The notes below the pieces were generated by a model, which ran no database searches, had not been told where the DNA came from, and saw only the letters and a list, made by a program, of their open reading frames with translations. Shown here piece after piece: positions 34,973-43,468 of a DNA stretch of 64,000 bases; the stretch's first letter is position 1, and every line of letters begins with the position of its first letter. The stretch covers positions 496,001-560,000 of the forward strand of contig NZ_REFC01000013.1 of the NCBI RefSeq assembly GCF_003688405.1, read 5' to 3'. Position numbers and translations under genes: made by a program. This DNA comes from Ulvibacter antarcticus (GTDB lineage: Bacteria; Bacteroidota; Bacteroidia; Flavobacteriales; Flavobacteriaceae).

Positions 34973-35392
34973 ATGAAACTATCTAAGTCCGAAATTTTAA
35001 CGGCCTGTAATAAGATGTGTAAAAACACACTTATGGAAACTCTATCCATCGAATTTGTTGATGTTACCGAAGATACAATTGTAGCCAGAATGCCGGTTAC
35101 TCCCAGAGTTCATCAGCCCGATGGTGTTTTACACGGAGGGGCTTCAGTTGCTTTAGCAGAAAGTGTTGGAAGCGCAGGCGCTTTTATATTTTTAGACGCC
35201 AAGGATGTGAAAATTAGGGGTATAGAGATAGCTGCCAATCATGTAAAAAGTGTTGTGGATGGTTTTGTTTATGCACATGCTACAGTCCTTCATATGGGGC
35301 GTACCACTCAGTTATGGCAAATCCGAATCACAAACGAAATTGGTCAATTGGTTTCGCTGGTAAAACTAACTACACTTACGTTACGTAATTAA
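34973..35392 (+). CDS. Hotdog-fold thioesterase (PaaI/MenI-like), menaquinone cluster
   Basis: 139 residues. The PaaI-type hotdog motif is HQPDGVLHGGASVALAESVGSAGA (with the conserved HGG and catalytic Glu), followed by GIEIAANHVKSV and VYAHATVLHMGRTTQLWQIRI. It lies 8 bases before menF and in the same direction, so the best guess is the 1,4-dihydroxy-2-naphthoyl-CoA thioesterase that follows MenB in menaquinone synthesis. Other PaaI-type thioesterases cannot be ruled out by sequence alone. Confidence 0.88.
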   Translation: MKLSKSEILTACNKMCKNTLMETLSIEFVDVTEDTIVARMPVTPRVHQPDGVLHGGASVALAESVGSAGAFIFLDAKDVKIRGIEIAANHVKSVVDGFVYAHATVLHMGRTTQLWQIRITNEIGQLVSLVKLTTLTLRN

Positions 35393-35399
35393 CTGGAAC

Positions 35400-36467
35400 A
35401 TGGAAATAGTTCAACTCTTTCAGAAAATTGAAAATCATTATAAAGACAATAAGCCATTTACAATTTACTCATTGCCCGGCAGTAATGTGATAAGCAGCTT
35501 GTTTCAGAATACAGACGAAATCTTTACCACAAAGTCCTTTACAGAAGCAGGGATGATTATGGCTCCATTCGATACTGAGCGACTTACTTACTTTATTCCG
35601 GAAAATGCCTCAGAAAAAATAGAAACGGCATTTGTACTAGAAGATATTCAAAAAGAAGAAATACAAATTAAAGAATCTTTAGCTGATCATGCCCGACATT
35701 TAAAGTTAGTTTCTGAAGCTAAAAATGCGTTGAGAACGGAGAGAATTCAAAAAATAGTCGTTTCCAGAAAAAAAGAGATTTCTCTCAAAAATGTAAATAT
35801 CACAGCCATCGCACGACGTCTTTTATCATTATATCCTTCAGCTTTTCGCTATATGTGGTACCATCCCAATACGGGACTTTGGTGCGGTGCGAGCCCTGAA
35901 GTTTTGGTAAAAATATCAGGATTATCGTTTAGCACTATGGCTTTGGCAGGGACTAGAAAAATTGCAAAAAATCAAATTCCAGATTGGACCACTAAGGATA
36001 TTACAGAACAGCAATTAGTGACAGATGCGATCACCACAAATTTACAGAAGGTGACCGCTGTGGTAAAACTTTCTAAAACTTATACGTATCATGCAGGTAC
36101 ATTAGCCCATTTGCGCACAGACATTACAGGTGTCTTAAAAAATGGAAAAGCAACTTTAACTACCATCGCTGCTGCTTTACATCCTACACCGGCAGTCTGT
36201 GGTTCCCCCAAGATTTTAGCCCGTAAATTTATTATGAATCATGAAGGATATGAGCGCGATTTTTACACAGGATTTATTGGTCCGGTAAGCCCTGTAACTT
36301 GCGATTCACAGTTATTCGTGAATTTACGATGTATGAAGATAGAAGGAAGCATGGCTAAGTTATATGTTGGTGGAGGTATTATATCCGAATCTGTACCGGA
36401 AGATGAATGGCAGGAAACCTGCAATAAATTACAAACCATGCTACAGGTAGTTCACCCTTCGCTGTAA
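35400..36467 (+). CDS. menF: Isochorismate synthase
   Basis: 355 residues of the chorismate-binding family: KIVVSRKKEI, YMWYHPNTGLWCGASPEVLVKI, STMALAGTRK, TITGVLKNGK-like HLRTDITGVL, LHPTPAVCGSPK, and the C-terminal YERDFYTGFIGPVS and LFVNLRCMKIEG plus LYVGGGI. It converts chorismate to isochorismate at the start of menaquinone synthesis. Anthranilate-synthase-type alternatives are less likely because menD follows at once. Confidence 0.93.
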   Translation: MEIVQLFQKIENHYKDNKPFTIYSLPGSNVISSLFQNTDEIFTTKSFTEAGMIMAPFDTERLTYFIPENASEKIETAFVLEDIQKEEIQIKESLADHARHLKLVSEAKNALRTERIQKIVVSRKKEISLKNVNITAIARRLLSLYPSAFRYMWYHPNTGLWCGASPEVLVKISGLSFSTMALAGTRKIAKNQIPDWTTKDITEQQLVTDAITTNLQKVTAVVKLSKTYTYHAGTLAHLRTDITGVLKNGKATLTTIAAALHPTPAVCGSPKILARKFIMNHEGYERDFYTGFIGPVSPVTCDSQLFVNLRCMKIEGSMAKLYVGGGIISESVPEDEWQETCNKLQTMLQVVHPSL

Positions 36468-36498
36468 AAATGTTCTACAATTTGTACCTTTAACACGA

Positions 36499-38172
36499 AT
36501 GAAGTATTCAAATAAAATTCTCTCACAAACGATTACTCAATTATGTTTGGCTGCCGGTATAGATCATATCGTCATCTCACCCGGATCTCGTAATGCGGCA
36601 CTCACAATAGGGTTCACTGAACATGAGGACTTCAAGAATTTTAGCATCGTAGACGAACGTTGTGCCGCTTTTTTTGCCTTAGGATTAGCACAACAATTAA
36701 AGAAACCTACCGCTTTGATTTGTACTTCGGGTTCGGCCTTATTAAATTATTTTCCCGCAGTCGCTGAAGCTTTTTATAGCAATATTCCACTGGTGATCAT
36801 ATCTGCTGACAGACCTGCTCATCTTATTGAAATTGGCGACGGACAGACCATCCAACAGGAAAATGTTTTCGGAAATCATATTTTGTTTAACGCGAATTGC
36901 ATAGAAGGAAGTTCGCATCAGGCGTATAATGAGGAGATCATTCACGATGCTTTGCGAACGGCAATTCATCAAAAGGGACCTGTACATATAAATGCACCAT
37001 TTTCGGAGCCACTTTATGGTACGACTTCCGAACTTATGTTACAACCGCAGAATATGCTCTTTAGGTTGACTTCGGAAAGTTTTGAAGAAGATCTTACAGC
37101 ATTTGCTAATAAATGGAATGATGCGAAACGAAAAATGATTTTGGTTGGGGTTTTGACTCCGGGGAGTATTGAAGAAGAATTCATTTACAAATTAGCGGAG
37201 GATGAAAGTGTTATAGTTTTGACCGAAACCACTTCAAATTTACATCATCCTAACTTTTTTCCATCTATCGATCAGTTAATAGCACCTCTGGGCGAGTTTG
37301 AATTTCAAAAATTACGCCCCGAATTACTGCTCACTTTTGGTGGGATGGTAGTTTCAAAAAAAATAAAGGTGTTTTTAAGGAATTACGCGCCCGACGAACA
37401 CTGGCATGTGGATTCATATAAAGCCTACGATACCTATTTTGCTTTAAAGAAGCATTTTAAAACGAAGGCTAATGTTTTTCTCAAAAAGTTTTTACCTCAT
37501 GTAGATATTGTGTCTAGTTCGTATAGAATATATTGGCAAGAGCTTCGGAAATATCGACTGGAGCTGCATAAGAAGTATTTGAAAGAAATTCCGTTTTCCG
37601 ATTTTAAAGTATTTTCCTTGGTAATCGAGGCACTTCCGAAGCAATTACAATTACAACTAAGTAATAGTGCAACAATAAGATACTCGCAGTTGTTCGAATT
37701 TGACAATGATCAAATGGTATTTTGCAACAGAGGGACAAGTGGAATAGATGGAAGTACAAGTACAGCGATTGGAGCAGCAAGAGCGTCAGAGTTACCCTGT
37801 GTTTTAATTAGTGGTGATTTGAGCTTTTTGTACGATAGCAACGCATTATGGAACAATTATATTCCTGCAAACTTTCGAATGATCGTTGTTAATAACGGTG
37901 GAGGAGGTATATTTAGAATCCTTCCGGGGGCGAAGGAAACTTCACATTTTAATGAGTTTTTTGAGACCAGACATTCACTTTCTGCTAAGCATCTATGCAG
38001 TATGTACGGCATTGATTATAAGATGGCAAATGACGAAAATACTGTAGGGACAGCCTTTGAAGATTTTTTCGAGGCTTCCGAAAAACCAATGTTATTAGAG
38101 ATTTTTACGCCTTCCGAAGTAAATGATAAAATATTGCTGGACTACTTTAAATATATTGCGACACCAAATTAG
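36499..38172 (+). CDS. menD: 2-succinyl-5-enolpyruvyl-6-hydroxy-3-cyclohexene-1-carboxylate synthase
   Basis: 557 residues, a thiamine diphosphate enzyme. N-terminal ISPGSRNAALTIGF and DERCAAFFALGLAQ are MenD-specific; the PLVIISADRPAHLIEIGDGQTIQQENVFG block and the C-terminal CNRGTSGIDGSTSTAIGAA and ISGDLSFLYDSNAL (metal/ThDP site) are present. It adds 2-oxoglutarate to isochorismate. Located 31 bases after menF; the menB gene is 3.4 kb further on. Confidence 0.97.
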   Translation: MKYSNKILSQTITQLCLAAGIDHIVISPGSRNAALTIGFTEHEDFKNFSIVDERCAAFFALGLAQQLKKPTALICTSGSALLNYFPAVAEAFYSNIPLVIISADRPAHLIEIGDGQTIQQENVFGNHILFNANCIEGSSHQAYNEEIIHDALRTAIHQKGPVHINAPFSEPLYGTTSELMLQPQNMLFRLTSESFEEDLTAFANKWNDAKRKMILVGVLTPGSIEEEFIYKLAEDESVIVLTETTSNLHHPNFFPSIDQLIAPLGEFEFQKLRPELLLTFGGMVVSKKIKVFLRNYAPDEHWHVDSYKAYDTYFALKKHFKTKANVFLKKFLPHVDIVSSSYRIYWQELRKYRLELHKKYLKEIPFSDFKVFSLVIEALPKQLQLQLSNSATIRYSQLFEFDNDQMVFCNRGTSGIDGSTSTAIGAARASELPCVLISGDLSFLYDSNALWNNYIPANFRMIVVNNGGGGIFRILPGAKETSHFNEFFETRHSLSAKHLCSMYGIDYKMANDENTVGTAFEDFFEASEKPMLLEIFTPSEVNDKILLDYFKYIATPN

Positions 38173-38173
38173 T

Positions 38174-38596
38174 TTATTCTAAAAGGCTAGAAGCCCATTC
38201 TTTTGCTTCATCTAATGATCCGAAAGTTTCAAAAGGTTTTTTATAAAACCGCTTCTCTAATTTGGCAGCATTTTTTGCCCAGTCGGAGTAACTCACCACG
38301 GCGATTCCTTTTAGATTGGGAATCATTTCCAGGTATTTGTAATCGTTCGGGTCTACCGAATAATTATTCACCCTATTTGAAATATATACCACGGGACGAA
38401 TTCCTACCTGGCTAATTAAATTCAGTAGGATAAAAATACCGGTACGAAATGAGAACAAGGAATCTTCTTTACCTTCCATAATAATAAGATTATCGTATAT
38501 TTTGATCTCACCTATTTCGGTGTCAAGTACTTTTAATGGTTCGATTACCATTGTAGAATTCGAGATGTCAAGCATAATGAATAATTTGGAATTCAA
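38174..38596 (-). CDS. Small SpoIIAA/STAS-like conserved protein
   Basis: 140 residues (a second ATG at residue 8 could also be the start). Beginning from IKIYDNLIIMEGKEDSLFSFRTG, with VGIRPVVYISNRVNNYSVDPNDYKYLEMI and IAVVSYSDWAKNAAKLEKRFY, and a final SLDEAKEWASSLL, it resembles the flavobacterial SpoIIAA-like or STAS-like proteins whose function is unknown. Stop is two bases from the menD stop, so the genes converge. Confidence 0.72.
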   Translation of the reverse strand: MNSKLFIMLDISNSTMVIEPLKVLDTEIGEIKIYDNLIIMEGKEDSLFSFRTGIFILLNLISQVGIRPVVYISNRVNNYSVDPNDYKYLEMIPNLKGIAVVSYSDWAKNAAKLEKRFYKKPFETFGSLDEAKEWASSLLE

Positions 38597-38752
38597 ATGT
38601 AGTAAATTCCTACAACAGTTTACTGCTTAATCGATTAACCGCCCGTATTTTCGATTATACGTAAATTATATCGATGAAGAAACAGAATATTGCTCTAATT
38701 CTAAAGATAAATAATGAGATTAGCTTTCATATAGATTGATTTCTGAAATATG

Positions 38753-38760
38753 TATCTTTG
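38753..38760 (+). promoter_or_regulatory. -7 promoter box for the cvfB-like gene
   Basis: TATCTTTG, a perfect TAnnTTTG, ends five bases before ATG 38766. It shows that translation cannot begin at the more upstream ATT/TTG codons near 38736 and implies a nearly leaderless transcript. Confidence 0.6.
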
Positions 38761-38765
38761 CATTT

Positions 38766-39605
38766 ATGATAAAAACTGGTGAATACAATACACTTGCAAT
38801 CCTTAGAGAGACAGATCCTGGACTATATTTAGGCGATGATGATGAGAATGTGGTTTTGCTACCGCATAAATACAAACCGGAGGAGTTTAGAATTGGCGAT
38901 GAGCTAGAAGTTTTTGTGTATTTGGATAACGAAGAACGTCCAATTGCTACAACATTGGAGCCGTTTTTATTGCTTAACAGTTTTGGATACTTACACTGTA
39001 GTGATGTAAATGAATTTGGAGCTTTTATGGATTGGGGACTTGAAAAACAACTCTTTGTTCCTTTTAAAGAGCAGGCCAGACCTATGAAATCTGGGAATTG
39101 GTATATTGTCTATTTATATTTGGATGACATAACAAATCGCCTTGTAGGATCTAGTAAAACTAATCGATTTGTTCAAAATGATGAACTAACGGTTGCTGCT
39201 TATGACGAAGTGAATATCTTAGTTACCCACCTTACTGAAAAAGGCGCGAATGTTATTATTAATGGTGTTCACAAAGGTCTAATTTATATTGAGGATATTT
39301 TTGAAGACATACGTACCGGTGATAGAATGAAGGCTTTTATAAAGAAGATACGTCATGATAATAAAATTGATGTTGTACTACAAACTCCCGGATATAAAAG
39401 TATTGAGCCCAATGCAAATTTTATCATGGACGAATTAAAAGCGGTTGGAGGTTTTCTCCCATTGCATGACAAATCGGATCCTGAGTCAATTAAAAATGAA
39501 CTGGGTATGAGTAAGAAAAGTTTTAAGAAAGCCATTGGAACCCTATATAAGGATAAGCAGATTGTAATTAAAGAAGATGGTATTGAATTGCTCTCGAAAG
39601 ATTAA
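38766..39605 (+). CDS. CvfB-like S1-type RNA-binding protein
   Basis: 279 residues from ATG 38766. S1-like domains: first IKTGEYNTLAILRETDPGLYLGD, then EDEFRIGDELEVFVY..., a second S1 domain SFGYLHCSDVNEFGAFMDWGLEKQLFVPFKEQ, and a third GANVIINGVHKGLIYIED. A C-terminal winged-helix-like region ends FLPLHDKSDPESIKNELGMSKKSFKKAIGTLYK. This is the architecture of CvfB/YitL, a conserved virulence regulator and RNA-binding protein in Firmicutes. Role in flavobacteria unknown. Confidence 0.9.
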   Translation: MIKTGEYNTLAILRETDPGLYLGDDDENVVLLPHKYKPEEFRIGDELEVFVYLDNEERPIATTLEPFLLLNSFGYLHCSDVNEFGAFMDWGLEKQLFVPFKEQARPMKSGNWYIVYLYLDDITNRLVGSSKTNRFVQNDELTVAAYDEVNILVTHLTEKGANVIINGVHKGLIYIEDIFEDIRTGDRMKAFIKKIRHDNKIDVVLQTPGYKSIEPNANFIMDELKAVGGFLPLHDKSDPESIKNELGMSKKSFKKAIGTLYKDKQIVIKEDGIELLSKD

Positions 39606-39688
39606 TTTGGATTATTAGATGGTTGGATTTTTTGATTGATAGAAGAAAAATTATATTATTTAAAAAATTCCAATTTGCCTAAAGCCTC

Positions 39689-39755
39689 TTCTCGATACTC
39701 CCGAAGCATCGGGATTATAATTCCTTCTAGTCATTCTAAAATCACTCGAAGTGAC
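39689..39755. repeat. Solitary copy of the repeat leader (relic)
   Basis: Starts TTCTCGATAC like arrays A to E. The inner hairpin here is CCCGAAGCATCGGG, and it ends ATCACTCGAAGTGAC. No 87-bp unit follows, so it is a solo leader or a deletion remnant. It lies in the 247-bp gap between the cvfB-like gene and the next gene. Confidence 0.7.
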
Positions 39756-39801
39756 AAAGTATTCTAATTATAATACCTGCTACCTCATTTATTTGATTTT
39801 T

Positions 39802-39857
39802 CACCAATCACCAATCACCAATCACCAATCACCAATCACCAATCACCAATCACTAAT
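39802..39857. repeat. Heptamer tandem repeat (CACCAAT)7 plus variant
   Basis: Seven perfect copies of CACCAAT are followed by CACTAAT, the last overlapping the stop region of the neighbouring minus-strand gene. Same kind of 7-base microsatellite as at 11545. Confidence 0.92.
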
Positions 39858-40329
39858 ACCCTCTGCTATAGCGATACGGAGCGCATCTGGGACAAATTCC
39901 GTAAGGCGGACAGGGATCTAGTAAATCTAAACCTCTCACTTCAACATAAACTGTATTTTTTACTTTAGAAGAAGCATCTGCGCTGTAACCGCTAAATCCA
40001 AATCTATTACTATCTTTTGGTTCTACTTCCAATGTTTTAGTGATATAACTTGTTGTAGTAGTAACGGCATTCATCATATCAACTGGTTCCCAATAATTAG
40101 TAGAACTAATTCTAAGTGAGTTAAGTGTTTCAGCAAATGTTGGAGTTGCATCCAACGTAAATGTTGACGAATTTTCAACACTTCCTTCCAGTGTTTTTAA
40201 AATTGGATCAAAGCTTGGTGCTTCGGTCAATGAGGTAGCATTAATGGTAAAATAACGAGTATCAAAATCGTATTGCCCAATAGCTAGTATAGGCAACATC
40301 ATTAAAAGAAGTAGCAATTGTTTTTTCAT
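39853..40329 (-). CDS. Small secreted protein of unknown function
   Basis: 158 residues from ATG 40327-40329, the start that opens the signal peptide MKKQLLLLLMMLPILAIGQ; an upstream in-frame ATG adds only eight unneeded residues. The mature part is Ser/Thr-rich with no named domain. The C-terminus holds a Cys/Pro-rich tail (DPCPPYGICPRCAPYRYSRGY), and the coding end runs into the heptamer repeat. It lies 36 bases after the papain-type peptidase gene, so both may share a transcript. Confidence 0.68.
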   Translation of the reverse strand: MKKQLLLLLMMLPILAIGQYDFDTRYFTINATSLTEAPSFDPILKTLEGSVENSSTFTLDATPTFAETLNSLRISSTNYWEPVDMMNAVTTTTSYITKTLEVEPKDSNRFGFSGYSADASSKVKNTVYVEVRGLDLLDPCPPYGICPRCAPYRYSRGY

Positions 40330-40365
40330 CACACAATACATAACAAATATCACACCAATATAGGA

Positions 40366-41487
40366 TTATAGACTCAACTTATTTGCTGTGTTTTTTGGTA
40401 AAGCATCTTTATGGACCATAATACTAATAGTCTTTAAACGCATATATGCTTCACTAAAATAGACATATCCGCCGTTTGCTGTTCGAGTTTCATCATTACC
40501 CCAGCTATTTTTTACTTTGTAATATTTAGTACCGTTTTGATCATGTAGCACTCCTGTGATATGCATTAAATGGTCGTCTGTCGTATCAAAATTCTCAAAT
40601 TCATCCTGTCGATACTCTTGTGTTATGTTCATTTCGGGATATAGACCTTGTAATGCTTTTATATCGTTTTCTGAATCCTTCGGAATAACTGCAACACCAT
40701 CTTTAGACGAGAAAGTACGCTCACTAACATCACAATCTAATTCTACAGTGAAGCCCTTCTGAAGTGCATTATCTATAGTATTCATCATTTCGTCTAATGG
40801 AACATTGTACATGCGGCCATAACTCCAGTTATCTGGAATATTTAAAATGAATTGCTTATAAAATGGCGCATGCGTAAAGGAAGTAATAGTAAGGTAATCT
40901 TTAGGTTCGATTTTGGTCATATTACGAAAGGAATCTGGTGTATACTGTTTGCCTTCGTACATAAAAGTATTGAGATTTTTCCCTAAATATACATCCAATA
41001 CTGCGTCAACAGCATTTCTCCATTTTTTACTTAGCTTTTTTCCGGGATTCTCTACATAAGTATCAACCATAGCACTAAGAACAGCGACCATTTCGGCATG
41101 ATTATGAGATTCTTCATTGACAAACAATCCGCTAAATGCCTCTTGAGGTACCAAACCGTAATCGGCAACTGAGTTTATTACATCATGTGCCAAACCTCCT
41201 TCGCTAAATTGTGCTTTCCCTTGACGCATCACAAAATTCTCTGCCTTTTTTGGGTAAGTATTTCGAACAGTATACATTTCTGAAAGATCAATCTGTTTTC
41301 CTGTGATACGCATGATTTCCGACTCCAAAAATGAAGAAGTAGAAAAGCTCCAACACGTTCCGGTTCTTCCCTGACTAATTACGGGAGTAGCTTCCAGATC
41401 AATAACTTCAGTAAATTGATAAGCATCTTGTGCAAATAAGCTAAGGGAGGCGAAAAGCATTCCGAAGAAAAGAAACAAATTTTTCAT
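40366..41487 (-). CDS. Secreted papain-type peptidase (C1, bleomycin-hydrolase-like)
   Basis: 373 residues with a signal peptide (to FAQ at about 20). The catalytic Cys45 lies in SQGRTGTCWSFSTSSFLESE, the His in DDHLMHITGVLHD and the Asn in KVKNSWGND, so the triad is complete. Length and arrangement match bleomycin hydrolase/aminopeptidase C (C1B) family proteins, although those are normally cytosolic. Predicted to act in the periplasm or outside the cell on peptides. Confidence 0.93.
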   Translation of the reverse strand: MKNLFLFFGMLFASLSLFAQDAYQFTEVIDLEATPVISQGRTGTCWSFSTSSFLESEIMRITGKQIDLSEMYTVRNTYPKKAENFVMRQGKAQFSEGGLAHDVINSVADYGLVPQEAFSGLFVNEESHNHAEMVAVLSAMVDTYVENPGKKLSKKWRNAVDAVLDVYLGKNLNTFMYEGKQYTPDSFRNMTKIEPKDYLTITSFTHAPFYKQFILNIPDNWSYGRMYNVPLDEMMNTIDNALQKGFTVELDCDVSERTFSSKDGVAVIPKDSENDIKALQGLYPEMNITQEYRQDEFENFDTTDDHLMHITGVLHDQNGTKYYKVKNSWGNDETRTANGGYVYFSEAYMRLKTISIMVHKDALPKNTANKLSL

Positions 41488-41549
41488 AATAAAGCGTAAT
41501 TTTTTAGTATTCTGAAGCTATGCTTTCTACATCGCAGCCGTTAAAACTA

Positions 41550-41557
41550 TATATTTG
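41550..41557 (+). promoter_or_regulatory. -7 promoter box for menB
   Basis: TATATTTG matches TAnnTTTG and lies 16 bases before ATG 41574. It indicates that the longer frame opening at 41520 is not the true start. Confidence 0.55.
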
Positions 41558-41573
41558 CGTAAATTTAATAAAT

Positions 41574-42413
41574 ATGAGCACACCCAACTGGAAAACGGTC
41601 AAAGAATATACAGATATCACTTACAAAAAATCTGAAGGCGTGGCGCGTATTGCGTTTAATCGCCCGGATGTACGTAATGCTTTCAGGCCAAAAACTACAG
41701 CCGAGTTATTAGACGCTTTTCATGATGCACAGGAGGATACGAGTATTGGTGTGGTATTACTTTCTGCCGAAGGACCATCATCCAAAGATGGGGTATATAG
41801 TTTCTGCAGTGGAGGTGATCAAAAAGCAAGAGGTCATCAAGGCTATGTTGGGGAAGACGGATACCATCGTTTAAATATTCTCGATGTACAGCGATTAATC
41901 CGTTTTATGCCCAAAGCTGTGATTTGTGTTGTACCGGGCTGGGCAGTTGGTGGCGGTCACAGTCTACACGTTGTTTGCGACTTAACATTGGCAAGTAAAG
42001 AGCATGCTATTTTTAAACAAACTGATGCCGATGTTACCAGTTTCGATGGTGGTTACGGAAGTGCGTACTTAGCGAAAATGGTAGGGCAGAAGAAGGCGCG
42101 TGAGATATTTTTCCTCGGAAGAAATTACAATGCTCAGGAAGCGTATGACATGGGAATGGTAAATGCGGTTATACCACATGATGAGCTGGAATCCACAGCC
42201 TTTGAATGGGCTCAGGAAATCCTCGCGAAATCACCAACTTCCATCAAAATGTTGAAATTTGCTATGAATCTCACAGATGATGGGATGGTTGGGCAGCAAG
42301 TCTTTGCAGGTGAAGCTACACGCTTAGCATACATGACAGATGAAGCCAAAGAGGGGAGAGATGCCTTTCTCGAAAAGCGAAAGCCTAATTTCGATAAAAA
42401 GTGGTTGCCTTAA
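41574..42413 (+). CDS. menB: 1,4-dihydroxy-2-naphthoyl-CoA synthase
   Basis: 279 residues from ATG 41574. Crotonase-fold features typical of MenB: RIAFNRPDVRNAFRPKTTAELLDAFHDAQED, GVYSFCSGGDQKARGHQGYVG, CVVPGWAVGGGHSLHVVCDLTLASKEHAIFKQTDADVTSFDGGYGSAYLA. It closes the ring of O-succinylbenzoyl-CoA in menaquinone synthesis. Its distance from menF/menD is about 3.4 kb with unrelated genes between, so it is a separate transcription unit. Confidence 0.97.
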   Translation: MSTPNWKTVKEYTDITYKKSEGVARIAFNRPDVRNAFRPKTTAELLDAFHDAQEDTSIGVVLLSAEGPSSKDGVYSFCSGGDQKARGHQGYVGEDGYHRLNILDVQRLIRFMPKAVICVVPGWAVGGGHSLHVVCDLTLASKEHAIFKQTDADVTSFDGGYGSAYLAKMVGQKKAREIFFLGRNYNAQEAYDMGMVNAVIPHDELESTAFEWAQEILAKSPTSIKMLKFAMNLTDDGMVGQQVFAGEATRLAYMTDEAKEGRDAFLEKRKPNFDKKWLP

Positions 42414-42579
42414 ATCAATCACCTTCTTAACGATTATTTTTATTTCTGAATGACATATTACTGCTATTAGCTTGTATTAGCACAATTACAGCGTTATAAA
42501 AGGTACATTATCGAATAGTTTCTATTGGTAATTATTTACTACGTAAATTTCTGAATACTAACTAATTAATAACAGTAAT

Positions 42580-43299
42580 ATGAAAAAATTAATTTTTTTA
42601 CTCGTTTTTTTATTCATCGCTTTTGCTTGTTCAAAAGATAATGATGAAGTACAATCAGATTTAAACGCTGATTCACATACTACACTCTCCAAGAAAGGGG
42701 ATAAAGTGGATATTTGCCATAGAAAAGGGAATGGAACATGGCATGTAATTAATGTAAGTTCGAACGCCTTAGCAGCTCACCTTGCACATGGGGATGTGCA
42801 ATTAATTGATGAGGACGGTGATGGTTTTGTGACGGAACTAAATGAATGTGTTCCCGGTGGAGACTGCGATGACACAGAAGCAACGACTTTTCCTGGTGCT
42901 GAAGAAATTTGTGGTGATGGAATAGACAATAATTGTGATGGTGATATCGATGAAGACTGCTGTCCTTATTTTACTGTAGATGAAATTGTTGCTCTTGGCG
43001 CAAATTATACTAGCTATTACAATTTTAATGTCGACCCATGTATAACAGAAGAGACCGTCGCTTTTCAAGGTACTCCTTGTACTTTTGGATTAAGTTACGA
43101 TGTAGCACTATATGGTGATACCATCGTTGTTGATTTAGACTGTAATAGTTACGTGGGAATTGATATTATGACCTTAAACGCCTGTGAAGATGTATTAGTT
43201 GCGGCTCAAGCTATCTTAAACAAACCGAATGTATGTAGTCCGCTTCAAGCAGGTACAATTCAAACTTCTAAAAATGCAAACAAGATATTAGGGAATTAA
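42580..43299 (+). CDS. Lipoprotein with MopE-type metal-binding motif
   Basis: 239 residues. Lipoprotein signal ending FAC (Cys17). The segment VDICHRKGNGTWHVINVSSNALAAHLAHGD is a common short cell-surface motif, then DEDGDGFVTELNECVPGGDCDDTEATTFPGAEEICGDGIDNNCDGDIDEDC contains the MopE repeat (DGDGF...CDD...CGDGIDNNCDGxIDE), a putative metal-binding motif rich in Asp and Cys. The C-terminal 80 residues are beta-rich and unassigned. Outer-membrane anchored; metal binding is inferred from the motif. Confidence 0.85.
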   Translation: MKKLIFLLVFLFIAFACSKDNDEVQSDLNADSHTTLSKKGDKVDICHRKGNGTWHVINVSSNALAAHLAHGDVQLIDEDGDGFVTELNECVPGGDCDDTEATTFPGAEEICGDGIDNNCDGDIDEDCCPYFTVDEIVALGANYTSYYNFNVDPCITEETVAFQGTPCTFGLSYDVALYGDTIVVDLDCNSYVGIDIMTLNACEDVLVAAQAILNKPNVCSPLQAGTIQTSKNANKILGN

Positions 43300-43325
43300 T
43301 TAAACTTTCCAAACTGATACTTGAA

Positions 43326-43360
43326 CACCAGTTGTCTAATAGATAACTGGTGTTTTTTTT
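43326..43360 (+). terminator. Intrinsic terminator after the MopE-motif lipoprotein
   Basis: ACACCAGTT and AACTGGTGT form a perfect stem followed by eight T, about 27 bases after the stop. Confidence 0.9.
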
Positions 43361-43431
43361 GTTAAATGATACAGTAATGGGAGTTAAGTATTTCATTGTA
43401 AGATTTTAGCCACAATGTTGTTTTGTTTTTA

Positions 43432-43439
43432 TAAGTTTG
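43432..43439 (+). promoter_or_regulatory. Possible -7 box for the SRPBCC-like membrane gene
   Basis: TAAGTTTG matches TAnnTTTG and lies 29 bases before the TTG start at 43469. Upstream TTG boxes are not at the ideal distance. Confidence 0.4.
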
Positions 43440-43468
43440 CAATCCCAAACTATTAAAAATCAACTTAG

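Noticed and set aside
34282-35049. Longer start for the esterase at 35049
   Set aside because: It would cover the start of the divergent thioesterase gene and its extra residues look like antisense of that gene; a -7 box supports 34929.
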